NCBI RefSeq assembly: GCF_004798905.1
Contig: NZ_SDMO01000003.1
Coordinates: forward strand, 217,696 to 281,695
Origin: Halomonas borealis
Lineage (GTDB): Bacteria; Pseudomonadota; Gammaproteobacteria; Pseudomonadales; Halomonadaceae
Length of the DNA: 64,000 nucleotides
Direction of reading: 5' to 3'
Numbering within the stretch: position 1 is the first letter of the stretch; each line of letters opens with the position of its first letter. Positions 42,475-54,205 of this stretch are shown piece after piece. Below the pieces are notes generated by a model that ran no database searches, was not told the origin of the DNA, and saw only the letters and a list, made by a program, of their open reading frames with translations. The position numbers were made by a program, and so were the translations under genes.

Positions 42475-43140
42475 ATGGCCTTTGCCCAGAAGTTCATCGT
42501 TGCCGATGATCATCCGCTGTTCCGTGCGGCCCTGACCCAGGCGCTGCGCCAGGTCGCTCCCCAGGCGGAAATCGTCGAGTCCGATACCATGGAGGCCACC
42601 ACCGACGTCGTCATCCGGCATCCGGACGCCGACCTGATCCTGTTGGACCTGCACATGCCTGGCGCCCACGGCTTCTCGGGGCTGATTCAGCTGCGCGGCC
42701 AGACGCCGGATATCCCGGTGGCGGTGGTCTCCGGCAGCGACGAGCTACGCGTGGTGCGCCGCGCCATCGACTACGGCGCCTCCGGCTTCATTCCCAAGTC
42801 GTCGTCGCTTGCGCTGATCGCCGAGGCGGTGGGCGAGATCCTCGACGGCGAGGTGTGGTTGCCCGAGGAGATGGCCGAGGCGCTCGGTGAGGCCGACGAG
42901 GAGGAAGCGCGCTTCGCCGAGGCGATCGCCTCACTGACGCCCCAGCAGTTCCGCGTGCTCAACATGCTCACCGAAGGGCTGCTCAACAAGCAGATCGCCT
43001 ACGAGCTGAATGTCTCCGAGGCCACCATCAAGGCCCACGTCACGGCCATCCTGCGCAAGCTCGGCGTACACTCGCGCACCCAGGCGGTGATCGCCGCCCA
43101 GAAGCTCGAGGTCGAGCCGCCCAAGGTGGAATCATCCTGA
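42475..43140 (+). CDS. crbR: LuxR/NarL-type response regulator, CrbR/ErdR-like
   Basis: 221 residues from the ATG at 42475, with GGAGGAG 5 bases upstream. The receiver domain has the acidic pair (VADDHP), the phospho-acceptor D58 in LILLDLHMPG, and PKSSS with the conserved Lys. A C-terminal LuxR HTH follows (LTPQQFRVLNMLTEGLLNKQ and AYELNVSEATIKAHVTAILR, each part of one domain). CrbR (Vibrio) and ErdR (Pseudomonas) activate acs in response to the CrbS/MxtR kinase. The placement after acs and near a CrbS-type kinase supports the call; the symbol is by analogy. Confidence 0.85.
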   Translation: MAFAQKFIVADDHPLFRAALTQALRQVAPQAEIVESDTMEATTDVVIRHPDADLILLDLHMPGAHGFSGLIQLRGQTPDIPVAVVSGSDELRVVRRAIDYGASGFIPKSSSLALIAEAVGEILDGEVWLPEEMAEALGEADEEEARFAEAIASLTPQQFRVLNMLTEGLLNKQIAYELNVSEATIKAHVTAILRKLGVHSRTQAVIAAQKLEVEPPKVESS

Positions 43141-43164
43141 ACGCGGATCGCTTCCGACGCACCC

Positions 43165-43198
43165 ACGCCGCCCCGCTTTCGCGGGGCGGCGTCGTTTC
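43165..43198 (+). terminator. Rho-independent terminator after the response regulator
   Basis: A perfect 12-bp GC stem (43165-43176 with 43181-43192) around TTTC, followed by CGTTTC. Confidence 0.8.
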
Positions 43199-43264
43199 AG
43201 GGCTCGCTCGGGCGACCATGCGATAGGACCCCGTGGGCGAGACGACTCGCGGTGAGGCCGGCCT

Positions 43265-43675
43265 TCAGGGGCGCTCGAGGAAGCGCCGCAGGGCGGCCAC
43301 CGTCTCCTCGCTGCAGTGATGCTCGATGCCTTCCGAATCGGCGCGGGCGGTATCCTCGGGGACGCCGAGCCGGCGCAGGGCCTCCAGCACCACGCGATGA
43401 CGGTCGGCGACCTGCTCGGCCATGGTCTCGCCGTCCGGCGTCAAGAAGATGCCGCGATAGGGGCGGGCGACCACCAGGCCGTCGCGCTTGAGCCTGGCGA
43501 TCACCTTGGACACGGCGGCGCCGCTGACCCCGAAGCAGGCGGCGAGGTCGCTGGCGCGGGCCTCGCCGTGTCGGGCGTGAAGGTGGGCGATTTCCTCGAC
43601 GTAGTCCTCGACCAGCTCGCGCTGATGGTCCTGACGGACGCGCTGGAAGGCGACATGCTTGGGGAACGGGGGCAT
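43265..43675 (-). CDS. mntR: MntR, manganese-responsive DtxR-family regulator
   Basis: 136 residues. The order matches E. coli MntR: an N-terminal helix (RVRQDHQRELVEDYVEEIAH), a winged helix (SDLAACFGVSGAAVSKVIAR) and the metal-binding part with DRHRVVLEALRRLGV and SEGIEHHCSEETVA, whose His and Glu residues bind manganese. It lacks the SH3-like domain of DtxR/IdeR. It starts 4 bases after mntH stops, so mntH-mntR is one operon under the palindromes at 44978-45010, and it is probably autoregulated. Confidence 0.93.
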   Translation of the reverse strand: MPPFPKHVAFQRVRQDHQRELVEDYVEEIAHLHARHGEARASDLAACFGVSGAAVSKVIARLKRDGLVVARPYRGIFLTPDGETMAEQVADRHRVVLEALRRLGVPEDTARADSEGIEHHCSEETVAALRRFLERP

Positions 43676-43679
43676 GGGG

Positions 43680-44963
43680 CTATCCGTTGCCGATGAGGGT
43701 GAAGAACAGCACGTAGCCGTTGAGGGCGATGATCAGTGCACAGATCGCCGCGCCCACCACGGTCACCGTGCGGCCATTGACCAGGTTGCCCATCAAGCGG
43801 CGGTTGGCGGTGAAGCATAGCAGCGGTATGAGCGCGAAGGGGATGCCGAAGCTCAGGATCACCTGGCTCGCGACCAGTGCCTTCTGCTCCGAGATGCCCA
43901 TCAGGATCACCGCCAGCGCCGGCAGCATGGTGATCAGGCGGCGCAACCACAGCGGGATGGTGAAGCGCACGAAGCCTTGCATGATCACCTGGCCCGAGAG
44001 GGTGCCGACGATCGACGAGGAGAGCCCCGCCAGCAGCAGCGCCAGGCCGAACAGGTGGCTGGCCAGCTGCTGGCCCATCATCGGCGCCAGCAGCCGGTAG
44101 CTGTCGCTGATGGTGGCCACGTCGAGGCGGCCCTGGGCGTGGAAGACCGAGGCCGCCAGGGCCAGCATGCTCAGGTTGACCAGCCCGGCGATCGCCATGC
44201 CGACGATGACGTCGAGCCGGTAGTAACGCATCAGCCGCCGTCGCTCGCCGTCGCTGCGTGCCTGGATGCGGTTCTGGGACAGTGCCGAGTGCAGGTAGAT
44301 GACATGCGGCATCACGGTGGCGCCGAGGATGCCCGCGGCCAGGTAGAGGGCGTAGCCGTCGGGGAAGCCGGGCACCAGCAGACCCTTGAGCAGCGGCGCG
44401 GCCTGCGGTGGCGCGAGCACCATCTCCAGCAAGAAGCCGCTGGCGATGGCCAGGATCATGGCGCCGATGATGATCTCCATCAGCCGGAAGCCGTGACGGT
44501 GCAACAATAGCGCCAGGTAGGTGATGGCCCCGGTGAGCAGCGCCCCCTCGACCAGCGACAGGCCGAACAACAGGTTGAAGGCGAGGGCGGCGCCGAGGAA
44601 CTCGGCGAGGTCGGTGGCGATGGCGACGATCTCGGCCTGCACCCAGTAGACCCATACCACCGGGCGTGGATAGCGCTCGCGGATCACCTCGGCGAGGTTG
44701 CGGCCGGTGGCCAGCCCCAGGCGTGCCGACAGGGTCTGGATCAGCATCGCCATCAGGTTGGCGCCGAGCACCACCCATAGCAGCGTATAGCCGTAGCGCG
44801 AGCCGGCCTCGATGTTGGTGGCGAAGTTGCCGGGGTCGACGTAGGCCACGGCGGCGATCAGCGCCGGCCCGAAGAAGGCCGTCCAGCCAAAGCGGCGGCG
44901 CTGGCCGCTCAGGGTCCGGGCCGCCTGGTCGCGGACGGCGTCGTTGGAAATCGCGGGTAGCAT
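43680..44963 (-). CDS. mntH: MntH, Nramp-family Mn2+/H+ symporter
   Basis: 427 residues with about eleven membrane helices. The Nramp helix-1 metal motif is present as YVDPGNFATNIEAGSRYGY (DPGN), and the helix-6 counterpart as ATVMPHVIYLHSAL (MPH). This is the standard bacterial MntH pattern for Mn2+ uptake. It is the first gene of the mntH-mntR operon and is preceded by two MntR-type palindromes. The operon sits between the two halves of the CrbSR-type system with no obvious functional tie. Confidence 0.94.
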   Translation of the reverse strand: MLPAISNDAVRDQAARTLSGQRRRFGWTAFFGPALIAAVAYVDPGNFATNIEAGSRYGYTLLWVVLGANLMAMLIQTLSARLGLATGRNLAEVIRERYPRPVVWVYWVQAEIVAIATDLAEFLGAALAFNLLFGLSLVEGALLTGAITYLALLLHRHGFRLMEIIIGAMILAIASGFLLEMVLAPPQAAPLLKGLLVPGFPDGYALYLAAGILGATVMPHVIYLHSALSQNRIQARSDGERRRLMRYYRLDVIVGMAIAGLVNLSMLALAASVFHAQGRLDVATISDSYRLLAPMMGQQLASHLFGLALLLAGLSSSIVGTLSGQVIMQGFVRFTIPLWLRRLITMLPALAVILMGISEQKALVASQVILSFGIPFALIPLLCFTANRRLMGNLVNGRTVTVVGAAICALIIALNGYVLFFTLIGNG

Positions 44964-44977
44964 CGGTATACGCCCCG

Positions 44978-44991
44978 TTAACCTAGGTTAA
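44978..44991. promoter_or_regulatory. MntR operator candidate 1
   Basis: TTAACCTAGGTTAA is a perfect 14-bp palindrome ending 15 bases upstream of the mntH ATG. DtxR-family operators are palindromes of this type. Confidence 0.7.
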
Positions 44992-44996
44992 TGACT

Positions 44997-45010
44997 TTAC
45001 CCTAAGTTAA
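44997..45010. promoter_or_regulatory. MntR operator candidate 2
   Basis: TTACCCTAAGTTAA matches candidate 1 at 12 of 14 positions and begins 19 bp from it, nearly two helical turns, which would place two dimers on one side of the DNA. Confidence 0.6.
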
Positions 45011-45093
45011 CCCGGGAGCCGCCGCCTGGCCAATAGGCTCCGGGTGCCGGGCCGATCATCGCAGGCTATCGTCCGGCCTCGGGCGCGCCATTC

Positions 45094-49044
<3,951 letters not shown>

Positions 49045-49144
49045 GGTCATCTCCCTCGAGTTCCCGACCATTCTAAGGCCCGGTGGAGTGCTGTCCATGT
49101 GGATTGGCTCGGCGACTCGCGGCGTTGGGTGTCTGGTGGTTCGG

Positions 49145-49660
49145 TCAGGCGGTGGGACAGACGGCTCGGCGCAGCGGGTCGTCGTCGCCGAGCCGGCGTA
49201 GGGCCTGGGTCTGCGGCTGGCGCGAGTCCTCGGTGAGGGGGACCAGTTCGCCGGAGGCGCAGTTCAAGAGCTGTGGGCGATGCGCGAGCTGGTCGGCGGC
49301 GCTCATCTCGAAGCGATAGAGGATGAACTCGACCAGCGGCTGGCCGGCGGCGCGGGAGCGGGCCAGCCCGTCTTCGTCGATCACCGAGAAGGCCGTGGTC
49401 AGCGGCACCACGTAGGTCCAGGGCCGCCAGAAGGCGGGGCGCTGCTCGCTGGCCACCACCCGGGTCGATTCGGGTAGCTGGGCCTGCTTGTGGTCGAACC
49501 AGGTGTATTCGTGGTGAATCTGGTAGGCGAGCATGCCGAGGCCGGCGAAGGCCGGCACGATCCAGCGCGGCAGCCGCCTGGCGGTGAGCGTGCGCAGCAG
49601 CAGGGCGATGCCCGCCGCGCCGAGTCCGGCGACGAGCGCCGCGATCAAGTGCCAAATCAT
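49145..49660 (-). CDS. Uncharacterised membrane-anchored protein between symporter and kinase genes
   Basis: 171 residues. Two hydrophobic segments (about 4-22 LIAALVAGLGAAGIALLLR and 32-47 WIVPAFAGLGMLAYQI) are followed by a soluble domain of about 120 residues with YTWFDHKQAQLPESTRVV and RPWTYVVPLTTAFSV. I do not recognise the family. It lies 90 bases after the symporter and 101 bases before the kinase start, all on one strand, with a UUCG hairpin on its upstream side. The context suggests a role in the acetate block, as a transporter partner or sensor accessory; this is inference only. Confidence 0.7.
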   Translation of the reverse strand: MIWHLIAALVAGLGAAGIALLLRTLTARRLPRWIVPAFAGLGMLAYQIHHEYTWFDHKQAQLPESTRVVASEQRPAFWRPWTYVVPLTTAFSVIDEDGLARSRAAGQPLVEFILYRFEMSAADQLAHRPQLLNCASGELVPLTEDSRQPQTQALRRLGDDDPLRRAVCPTA

Positions 49661-49679
49661 AGAACGCGTCCTGACAGCC

Positions 49680-49705
49680 GTCGGGCTTCCCGAAGGAAGC
49701 CCGAC
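49680..49705 (-). other. Very stable UUCG-loop hairpin after the symporter gene
   Basis: On the minus-strand transcript an 11-bp perfect stem (GTCGGGCTTCC with GGAAGCCCGAC) is closed by a TTCG loop. No T-run follows. It lies between the symporter stop and the 171-residue gene, where it could stabilise the 3' end or lower expression of the genes that follow. Confidence 0.65.
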
Positions 49706-49750
49706 ATGGAGGGTGGGCCGGCGCCGCGCGGGCGCCGGGAGGAGTATGAC

Positions 49751-51517
49751 TCAGTGGTCGACGGCGGTGCCAGCGCCCTTCGGGTAGCGCACGCTCTCGA
49801 CCAGGTCCTGGATTTCCTGGGGCGGGGCGGCGGTCGACTTGGAGACGGCGAAGGCCACGGCGAAGTTGATGATCGCCCCGACCGCGCCGATCGACAGCGG
49901 CGAGATGCCCATCACCCAGTTCTCCGGGGTGTCCGCCAGATTGTTGGTGCCCGGAATGAAGAACCAGCCCTTGTAGATGAAGATGTAGACCAGCGTGAAG
50001 ACCAGGCCGGTGAGCATGCCGGCGGTAGCGCCGTAGTTGTTCACTCGCTTGGAGAAGATCCCCATCATCAGCGCCGGGAACAGCGAGGCGGCGGCGATCC
50101 CGAAGGCCAGTGCCACCACCTGGGCGGCGAAGCCCGGAGGGTTGGCGCCCAGATACGTGGCCACGACGATCGCCACCGACATCGAGATCCGCGCCGCCAG
50201 CAGCTCCCCCTTCTCGGAGATACGAGGGTTGATCGAGCCCTTGATGAGGTCGTGGCTGATCGCCGAGGAGATCGCCAACAATAGCCCCGCGGCCGTCGAC
50301 AGCGCCGCCGCCAGGCCGCCTGCGGCGATCAGGCCGATCACCCAGCCGGGCAGGTTGGCGATCTCGGGGTTGGCCAGCACCAGGATGTCGCGGTTGACGT
50401 CCAGCTCGTTGCCTTCCCAGCCGCGCTGCTCGGCGGTCGGGGCGAAGGCCTCGGTGTCGTTGTAGAGCTGGATGCGGCCGTCGTCGTTCTTGTCCTCGTA
50501 CTGAATCAGCCCGGTGACTTCCCACTCACGCATCCAGTTGGGACGCTCGTCGTACTGGATCGCCTCGGCGGTCGGGCCCTCGGGGTAGATGGTGGTCATC
50601 AGGTTGAGGCGCGCCATGGAGGCCACGGCCGGGGCGGTCAGGTAGAGCAGGCCGATGAACACCAGTGCCCAGCCGGCCGACCAGCGGGCATCGGCGACCT
50701 TGGGCACGGTGAAGAAGCGGATGATGACGTGGGGCAGGCCGGCGGTACCGATCATCAGCGACAGGGTGAACAGCACCATGTTGAGCTTGTTGTCCACGTC
50801 CGCGGTGTACTCGTTGAAGCCGAGATCGGTGATCACCTGGTTGAGCTTGGACAGCAGCGGCATACCGGATTCGCTGTGTTCGGAGAACAGCCCCAGCGCC
50901 GGAATCGGGTTGCCGGTCAGCTCCAGGGAGATGAACACCGCCGGGATGGTATAGGCGATGATCAGCACGACGTACTGGGCCACCTGGGTATAGGTGATGC
51001 CCTTCATGCCCCCCAGCACCGCATAGCAGAACACCACCACGGCGGCGATGATCAGGCCGGTGGTGGCATCGACCTCGAGGAAGCGCGAGAAGGCCACGCC
51101 GGCGCCGGCCATCTGGCCGATGACATAGGTCACCGAGGCCACGATCAGACAGACCACCGCGACCAGGCGGGCGTTCTTGCTGTAGAAGCGGTCACCGATG
51201 AATTCCGGCACCGTGAACTTGCCGAACTTGCGCAGGTAGGGGGCCAGCAGCATGGCCAGCAGCACGTAGCCGCCGGTCCAGCCCATCAGGAAGGTGGAGT
51301 TGGCGTAGCCGCCGGCGGCGATCAGGCCGGCCATCGATATGAAGGAAGCCGCAGACATCCAGTCGGCACCGATGGCCATGCCGTTGGTGATCGGGTGAAT
51401 GCCGCCGCCGGCGACGTAGAAGTCCTTGGTCGAGCCGGCCTTGGCCCAGATGGCGATGCCGATGTAGATGGCGAAGGAGGCGCCGACGAACAGCACGTTG
51501 ATGGCGAATTGACTCAT
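49751..51517 (-). CDS. Sodium:solute symporter large subunit (VC_2705-type), likely acetate
   Basis: 588 residues, SSS family, about 13 helices (AIGADWMSAASFISMAGLIA; GGMKGITYTQVAQYVVLI). Between two helices is an extra soluble insert (about residues 290-370, with YPEGPTAEAIQYDERPNWMR) typical of the VC_2705 subfamily rather than ActP. This subfamily pairs with a DUF4212 small subunit, encoded 6 bases upstream here. It is often annotated as a cation/acetate symporter; the substrate is inferred from acs, CrbR and CrbS nearby. Confidence 0.88.
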   Translation of the reverse strand: MSQFAINVLFVGASFAIYIGIAIWAKAGSTKDFYVAGGGIHPITNGMAIGADWMSAASFISMAGLIAAGGYANSTFLMGWTGGYVLLAMLLAPYLRKFGKFTVPEFIGDRFYSKNARLVAVVCLIVASVTYVIGQMAGAGVAFSRFLEVDATTGLIIAAVVVFCYAVLGGMKGITYTQVAQYVVLIIAYTIPAVFISLELTGNPIPALGLFSEHSESGMPLLSKLNQVITDLGFNEYTADVDNKLNMVLFTLSLMIGTAGLPHVIIRFFTVPKVADARWSAGWALVFIGLLYLTAPAVASMARLNLMTTIYPEGPTAEAIQYDERPNWMREWEVTGLIQYEDKNDDGRIQLYNDTEAFAPTAEQRGWEGNELDVNRDILVLANPEIANLPGWVIGLIAAGGLAAALSTAAGLLLAISSAISHDLIKGSINPRISEKGELLAARISMSVAIVVATYLGANPPGFAAQVVALAFGIAAASLFPALMMGIFSKRVNNYGATAGMLTGLVFTLVYIFIYKGWFFIPGTNNLADTPENWVMGISPLSIGAVGAIINFAVAFAVSKSTAAPPQEIQDLVESVRYPKGAGTAVDH

Positions 51518-51523
51518 GCTGGC

Positions 51524-51784
51524 TTACTCCCCGAGCCCGAATTGCTTGTCCAGCCGGTTCATCTTCCAGGCATAGAAGAAGATCAGGCCGATGAAGGTCA
51601 GGATGGAGCCCTGCTGAGCGAACCAGAAGCCCAGGTCGGTTCCGCCCACGGCAATGCCCGATAGCAGTGGTCGAAGCAGGATGGCGCCGCCGTAGGAGAC
51701 GGCCGCCCAGACGATCAGGCAGCCGGTGATCAATCGCAGGTTGGCCTTCCAGTAGGCTTCGGCATTGGAGGTCTCTTCAGCCAT
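51524..51784 (-). CDS. DUF4212 small subunit of the sodium:solute symporter
   Basis: 86 residues from the ATG at 51784 (GGAGAG 7 bases upstream). Two membrane helices (LRLITGCLIVWAAVSYGGAI and GSILTFIGLIFFYAWKM) with the family start AEAYWKANLRL. It is always found before a VC_2705-type large subunit and is thought to form a complex with it. It is the first gene of the minus-strand unit; the long gap upstream should contain the promoter. Confidence 0.9.
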   Translation of the reverse strand: MAEETSNAEAYWKANLRLITGCLIVWAAVSYGGAILLRPLLSGIAVGGTDLGFWFAQQGSILTFIGLIFFYAWKMNRLDKQFGLGE

Positions 51785-51982
51785 GTTTTTGCTCTCCGCT
51801 TGTTGTTGGGATTCGGGAAGTCGCTCATAGCATTCATGGATCGTCGCGGCGTGGTCGCTGGACGACGACGGTGTGGCGGGCGATACGCTTGCGACTCGGG
51901 AAAGGTAACGGCCTCGAGGGTGATGGTATCGCCCATGAATCATTGACAATGCTGGTCAACAATCCCGTAAAAAACATCGCAG

Positions 51983-52006
51983 ACTTTCGTATCATGAGAC
52001 GAAAGT
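51983..52006. promoter_or_regulatory. Inverted repeat upstream of the symporter operon
   Basis: ACTTTCGT (51983-51990) and ACGAAAGT (51999-52006) are perfect 8-base arms with 8 bases between, about 200 bases upstream of the DUF4212 gene in AT-rich DNA. The spacing suits a dimeric regulator. The minus strand across 52011-52002 reads GATTAACTTT, which also occurs upstream of acs. Confidence 0.5.
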
Positions 52007-52269
52007 TAATCGTTTCTATGGAATGGGTTTCATTGAAATCAAGTAATTACATAACTTTTATGGAAGAGTTTGTCATCCGGAGAAGGCCGGCATTGGACGA
52101 TCGTCTATTCGTTTCTCCGAAGGCGAACCAGGGCCATGAGTAGGACTAAAGGCAAGGACATTGGGTGACGAGGTGGAGCACGATAATACCTTGGTAGAAG
52201 AGGCCGCTAGCGAGCGGGTATCGAAACGAAATGATGGCCCGTCGTGCCTAACACCATGGTCTAGATTCG

Positions 52270-52316
52270 GGTCGTGGCAGGGGCTTGATACTCTGCATGA
52301 CAAGCCCCTGGCGACC
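52270..52316. other. Imperfect long hairpin in the 764-bp gap
   Basis: AGGGGCTTG (52279-52287) pairs perfectly with CAAGCCCCT (52301-52309) around a 13-base loop. An outer GGTCG/CGACC pair (52270-52274 with 52312-52316) extends it across a small asymmetric internal loop. It could be part of a small RNA or an untranslated leader. There is no T-run on either side. Confidence 0.4.
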
Positions 52317-52548
52317 GGCTGGGCTCGTCATGTTCAAGACCGATCGCCTGGGAGAGAAGTGCCTGGGTGGGGCGGTGATTCTTCGGCACGAGCCCCGCTC
52401 ACCCGCTCGATGTCGAACGCCGTCATGCTGCGTGCGGCCGGCGTGATGATGTCGGGCGAGGATATTCGGCGTGACTCGCCAGCGTAGAGGCGATGGATGA
52501 CGCCTGAGGCGATGGCGAGTCGATTCATGACATGACAAGGAGTCCGGC

Positions 52549-53118
52549 ATGCTCAAGACCCTGCGCCGCCTGGTCGATCGCCATCGTCATGCCGATGGCG
52601 ACTACGGCTGGCTGTTTCGCCCCTATACCGGGGAGGAGCTGGTGGCCTTGGCCGTGCAGTCGAGCGACGACGCGCGCCATGCCGAGCCGCTGGCGATCGC
52701 CGCGGTCTGCCTGCGCGGCGACAGGGTGCTGACCCGCGAGTCACTGGAGCTGCGCCTGGTGACGCCGCAGGGACGAGGTGCCGAGACGCCGGACCGGCGG
52801 AGCGGTGATCCCGATGAGGAGGTGACGATCGATCAGGCCCTGGCCCGCTTGCTCGATTTCGTCGGTAATCGTCCGCTGGTGAGCTGGCGGCTGGATCACG
52901 ACCTGGCGGTGCTCAACCGCTCGTTGCGGCGTGTCCTCGGCTTCGAATTGCCCAACGCCGGCATCGACCTGGCTCAGCGCTACCAGCGCCATCATCCGGC
53001 GTCGGGCCTCGAGGTTCCGTCGGTGGACCCCCAGGGCGTGCTGGGCGCGGCGATCACCACCGCCCTGATGCATCGGCGCCTGGAGCGCGCCACGGCGCCT
53101 GTCCGCCACGGCGCTTGA
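52549..53118 (+). CDS. DnaQ-fold protein with a lost exonuclease active site
   Basis: 189 residues from the ATG at 52549 (AAGGAG upstream). It aligns by pattern with PolC/DnaQ-like exonucleases found beside acetate symporter genes in pseudomonads. The DEDD site is degraded: the Exo I D-x-E is A35-V-Q37 (VALAVQSS), and the Exo III His and Asp positions are Q162 and A167. Only the Exo II Asp (D118 in WRLDHDLAVLN) remains. It therefore probably cannot cut DNA and may bind a nucleic acid, nucleotide or protein. It is divergent from the symporter operon. Confidence 0.8.
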   Translation: MLKTLRRLVDRHRHADGDYGWLFRPYTGEELVALAVQSSDDARHAEPLAIAAVCLRGDRVLTRESLELRLVTPQGRGAETPDRRSGDPDEEVTIDQALARLLDFVGNRPLVSWRLDHDLAVLNRSLRRVLGFELPNAGIDLAQRYQRHHPASGLEVPSVDPQGVLGAAITTALMHRRLERATAPVRHGA

Positions 53119-53203
53119 GCTCGCGCCACATCGCCAGCCTCGCGGCAGGGTGGTAGGATAGCCCCTTTCCATTTCTCCCCGATGCCCTGGCAGCGCCCCG
53201 ATC

Positions 53204-54118
53204 ATGCAAGATGCCGTGACCTTCGATCCCCGCCCCGCCGACGAGGCCGCCTCTGCCGCGCCGTCGACTTCGTCCGCCGATGCCCCCGACGCCCAGGCCA
53301 AGCGCGAATTCAATAAGCTGCAGAAGCGGCTACGGCGCCAGGCCGGCAATGCCATCATCGACTTCGGCATGATTCGCGAGGGCGACAAGGTGATGGTGTG
53401 CCTGTCCGGCGGCAAGGACAGCTATACCATGCTCGAGATCCTGCGCAGCCTGCAACGCAGTGCGCCGGTGAACTTCTCGCTGGTGGCGGTCAACCTCGAC
53501 CAGAAGCAGCCCGGCTTCCCCGAGCATGTGCTGCCCGAGTACCTGGACGGCATCGGCGTCGATTACCATATCCTCGAGCGCGACACCTACTCGGTGGTCA
53601 AGGAGAAGACCCCGGAAGGCAAGACCACCTGTGCGCTCTGCTCACGCCTGCGGCGTGGCTCGCTGTATGGCTATGCCGAGGAGATCGGCGCCACCAAGAT
53701 CGCCTTGGGCCACCATCGCGAGGACATCCTCGAGACGCTGTTCCTCAACATGTTCTTCGGCGGCAGCCTCAAGTCCATGCCGCCCAAGCTGCTCTCCGAT
53801 GACGGCAAGAACATGGTCATACGCCCGCTGGCCTACTGCCGCGAGGCGGACATCGCCGAGTTCTCCCGGCGCATGGAGTTCCCGATCATCCCCTGCAACC
53901 TGTGTGGCTCGCAGCCCAACCTGCAGCGCCAGGTGGTCAAGGACATGCTCGCCGATTGGGAGGTCAAGCACCCCGGCCGCCTGGAAAGCATGTTCAAGGC
54001 GGTGACCAATGTCGCCCCCTCGCAGCTGGCCGATCGCGAACTGTTCGACTTCGCCGGGCTCGAGGATCAGCAGGCGAAGAGGCAGGCCGACCGGATCGAC
54101 CTGCACCAGGAGTCGTAA
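53204..54118 (+). CDS. ttcA: TtcA, tRNA-cytidine(32) 2-sulfurtransferase
   Basis: 304 residues, family length (311 in E. coli). The PP-loop is [13 protein letters not shown], and the Fe-S cysteines lie in [15 protein letters not shown] and [29 protein letters not shown] is another family block. It adds sulfur to C32 of some tRNAs using a 4Fe-4S cluster and ATP. The N-terminal ~30 residues are Ala/Asp-rich and variable. It converges on the cbb3 assembly operon. In other gammaproteobacteria ttcA lies near fnr, which is not seen here. Confidence 0.94.
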   Translation: MQDAVTFDPRPADEAASAAPSTSSADAPDAQAKREFNKLQKRLRRQAGNAIIDFGMIREGDKVMVCLSGGKDSYTMLEILRSLQRSAPVNFSLVAVNLDQKQPGFPEHVLPEYLDGIGVDYHILERDTYSVVKEKTPEGKTTCALCSRLRRGSLYGYAEEIGATKIALGHHREDILETLFLNMFFGGSLKSMPPKLLSDDGKNMVIRPLAYCREADIAEFSRRMEFPIIPCNLCGSQPNLQRQVVKDMLADWEVKHPGRLESMFKAVTNVAPSQLADRELFDFAGLEDQQAKRQADRIDLHQES

Positions 54119-54205
54119 GCCCGACGTCCTGAACGGCAAGCGACGAGCGATCCGTTCGCCGTTCATGGCGTCCCCGTTCCCCCCCCGTCTGGCGCGACAG
54201 CCATT

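Larger units (their letters stand above)
51785..52548. other. Long divergent intergenic region between symporter and DnaQ-fold genes
   Basis: 764 bases without a gene I can support, the longest gap in the window. The half nearest the symporter (to ~52070) is unusually AT-rich and holds the inverted repeat at 51983-52006. The other half is GC-rich and holds the hairpin at 52270-52316. A 90-codon plus-strand frame (51871-52143) has no SD or recognisable sequence. Confidence 0.6.

Noticed and set aside
51871..52143. 90-codon plus-strand frame in the long gap
   Set aside because: No SD, no recognisable domain, and it runs through the AT-rich regulatory stretch with the inverted repeat.
52248..52556. 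Minus-strand frame that might be a gene remnant near the DnaQ-fold gene
   Set aside because: I looked for traces of a CBS/nucleotidyltransferase gene often seen beside such symporters; no motif was found in any frame.
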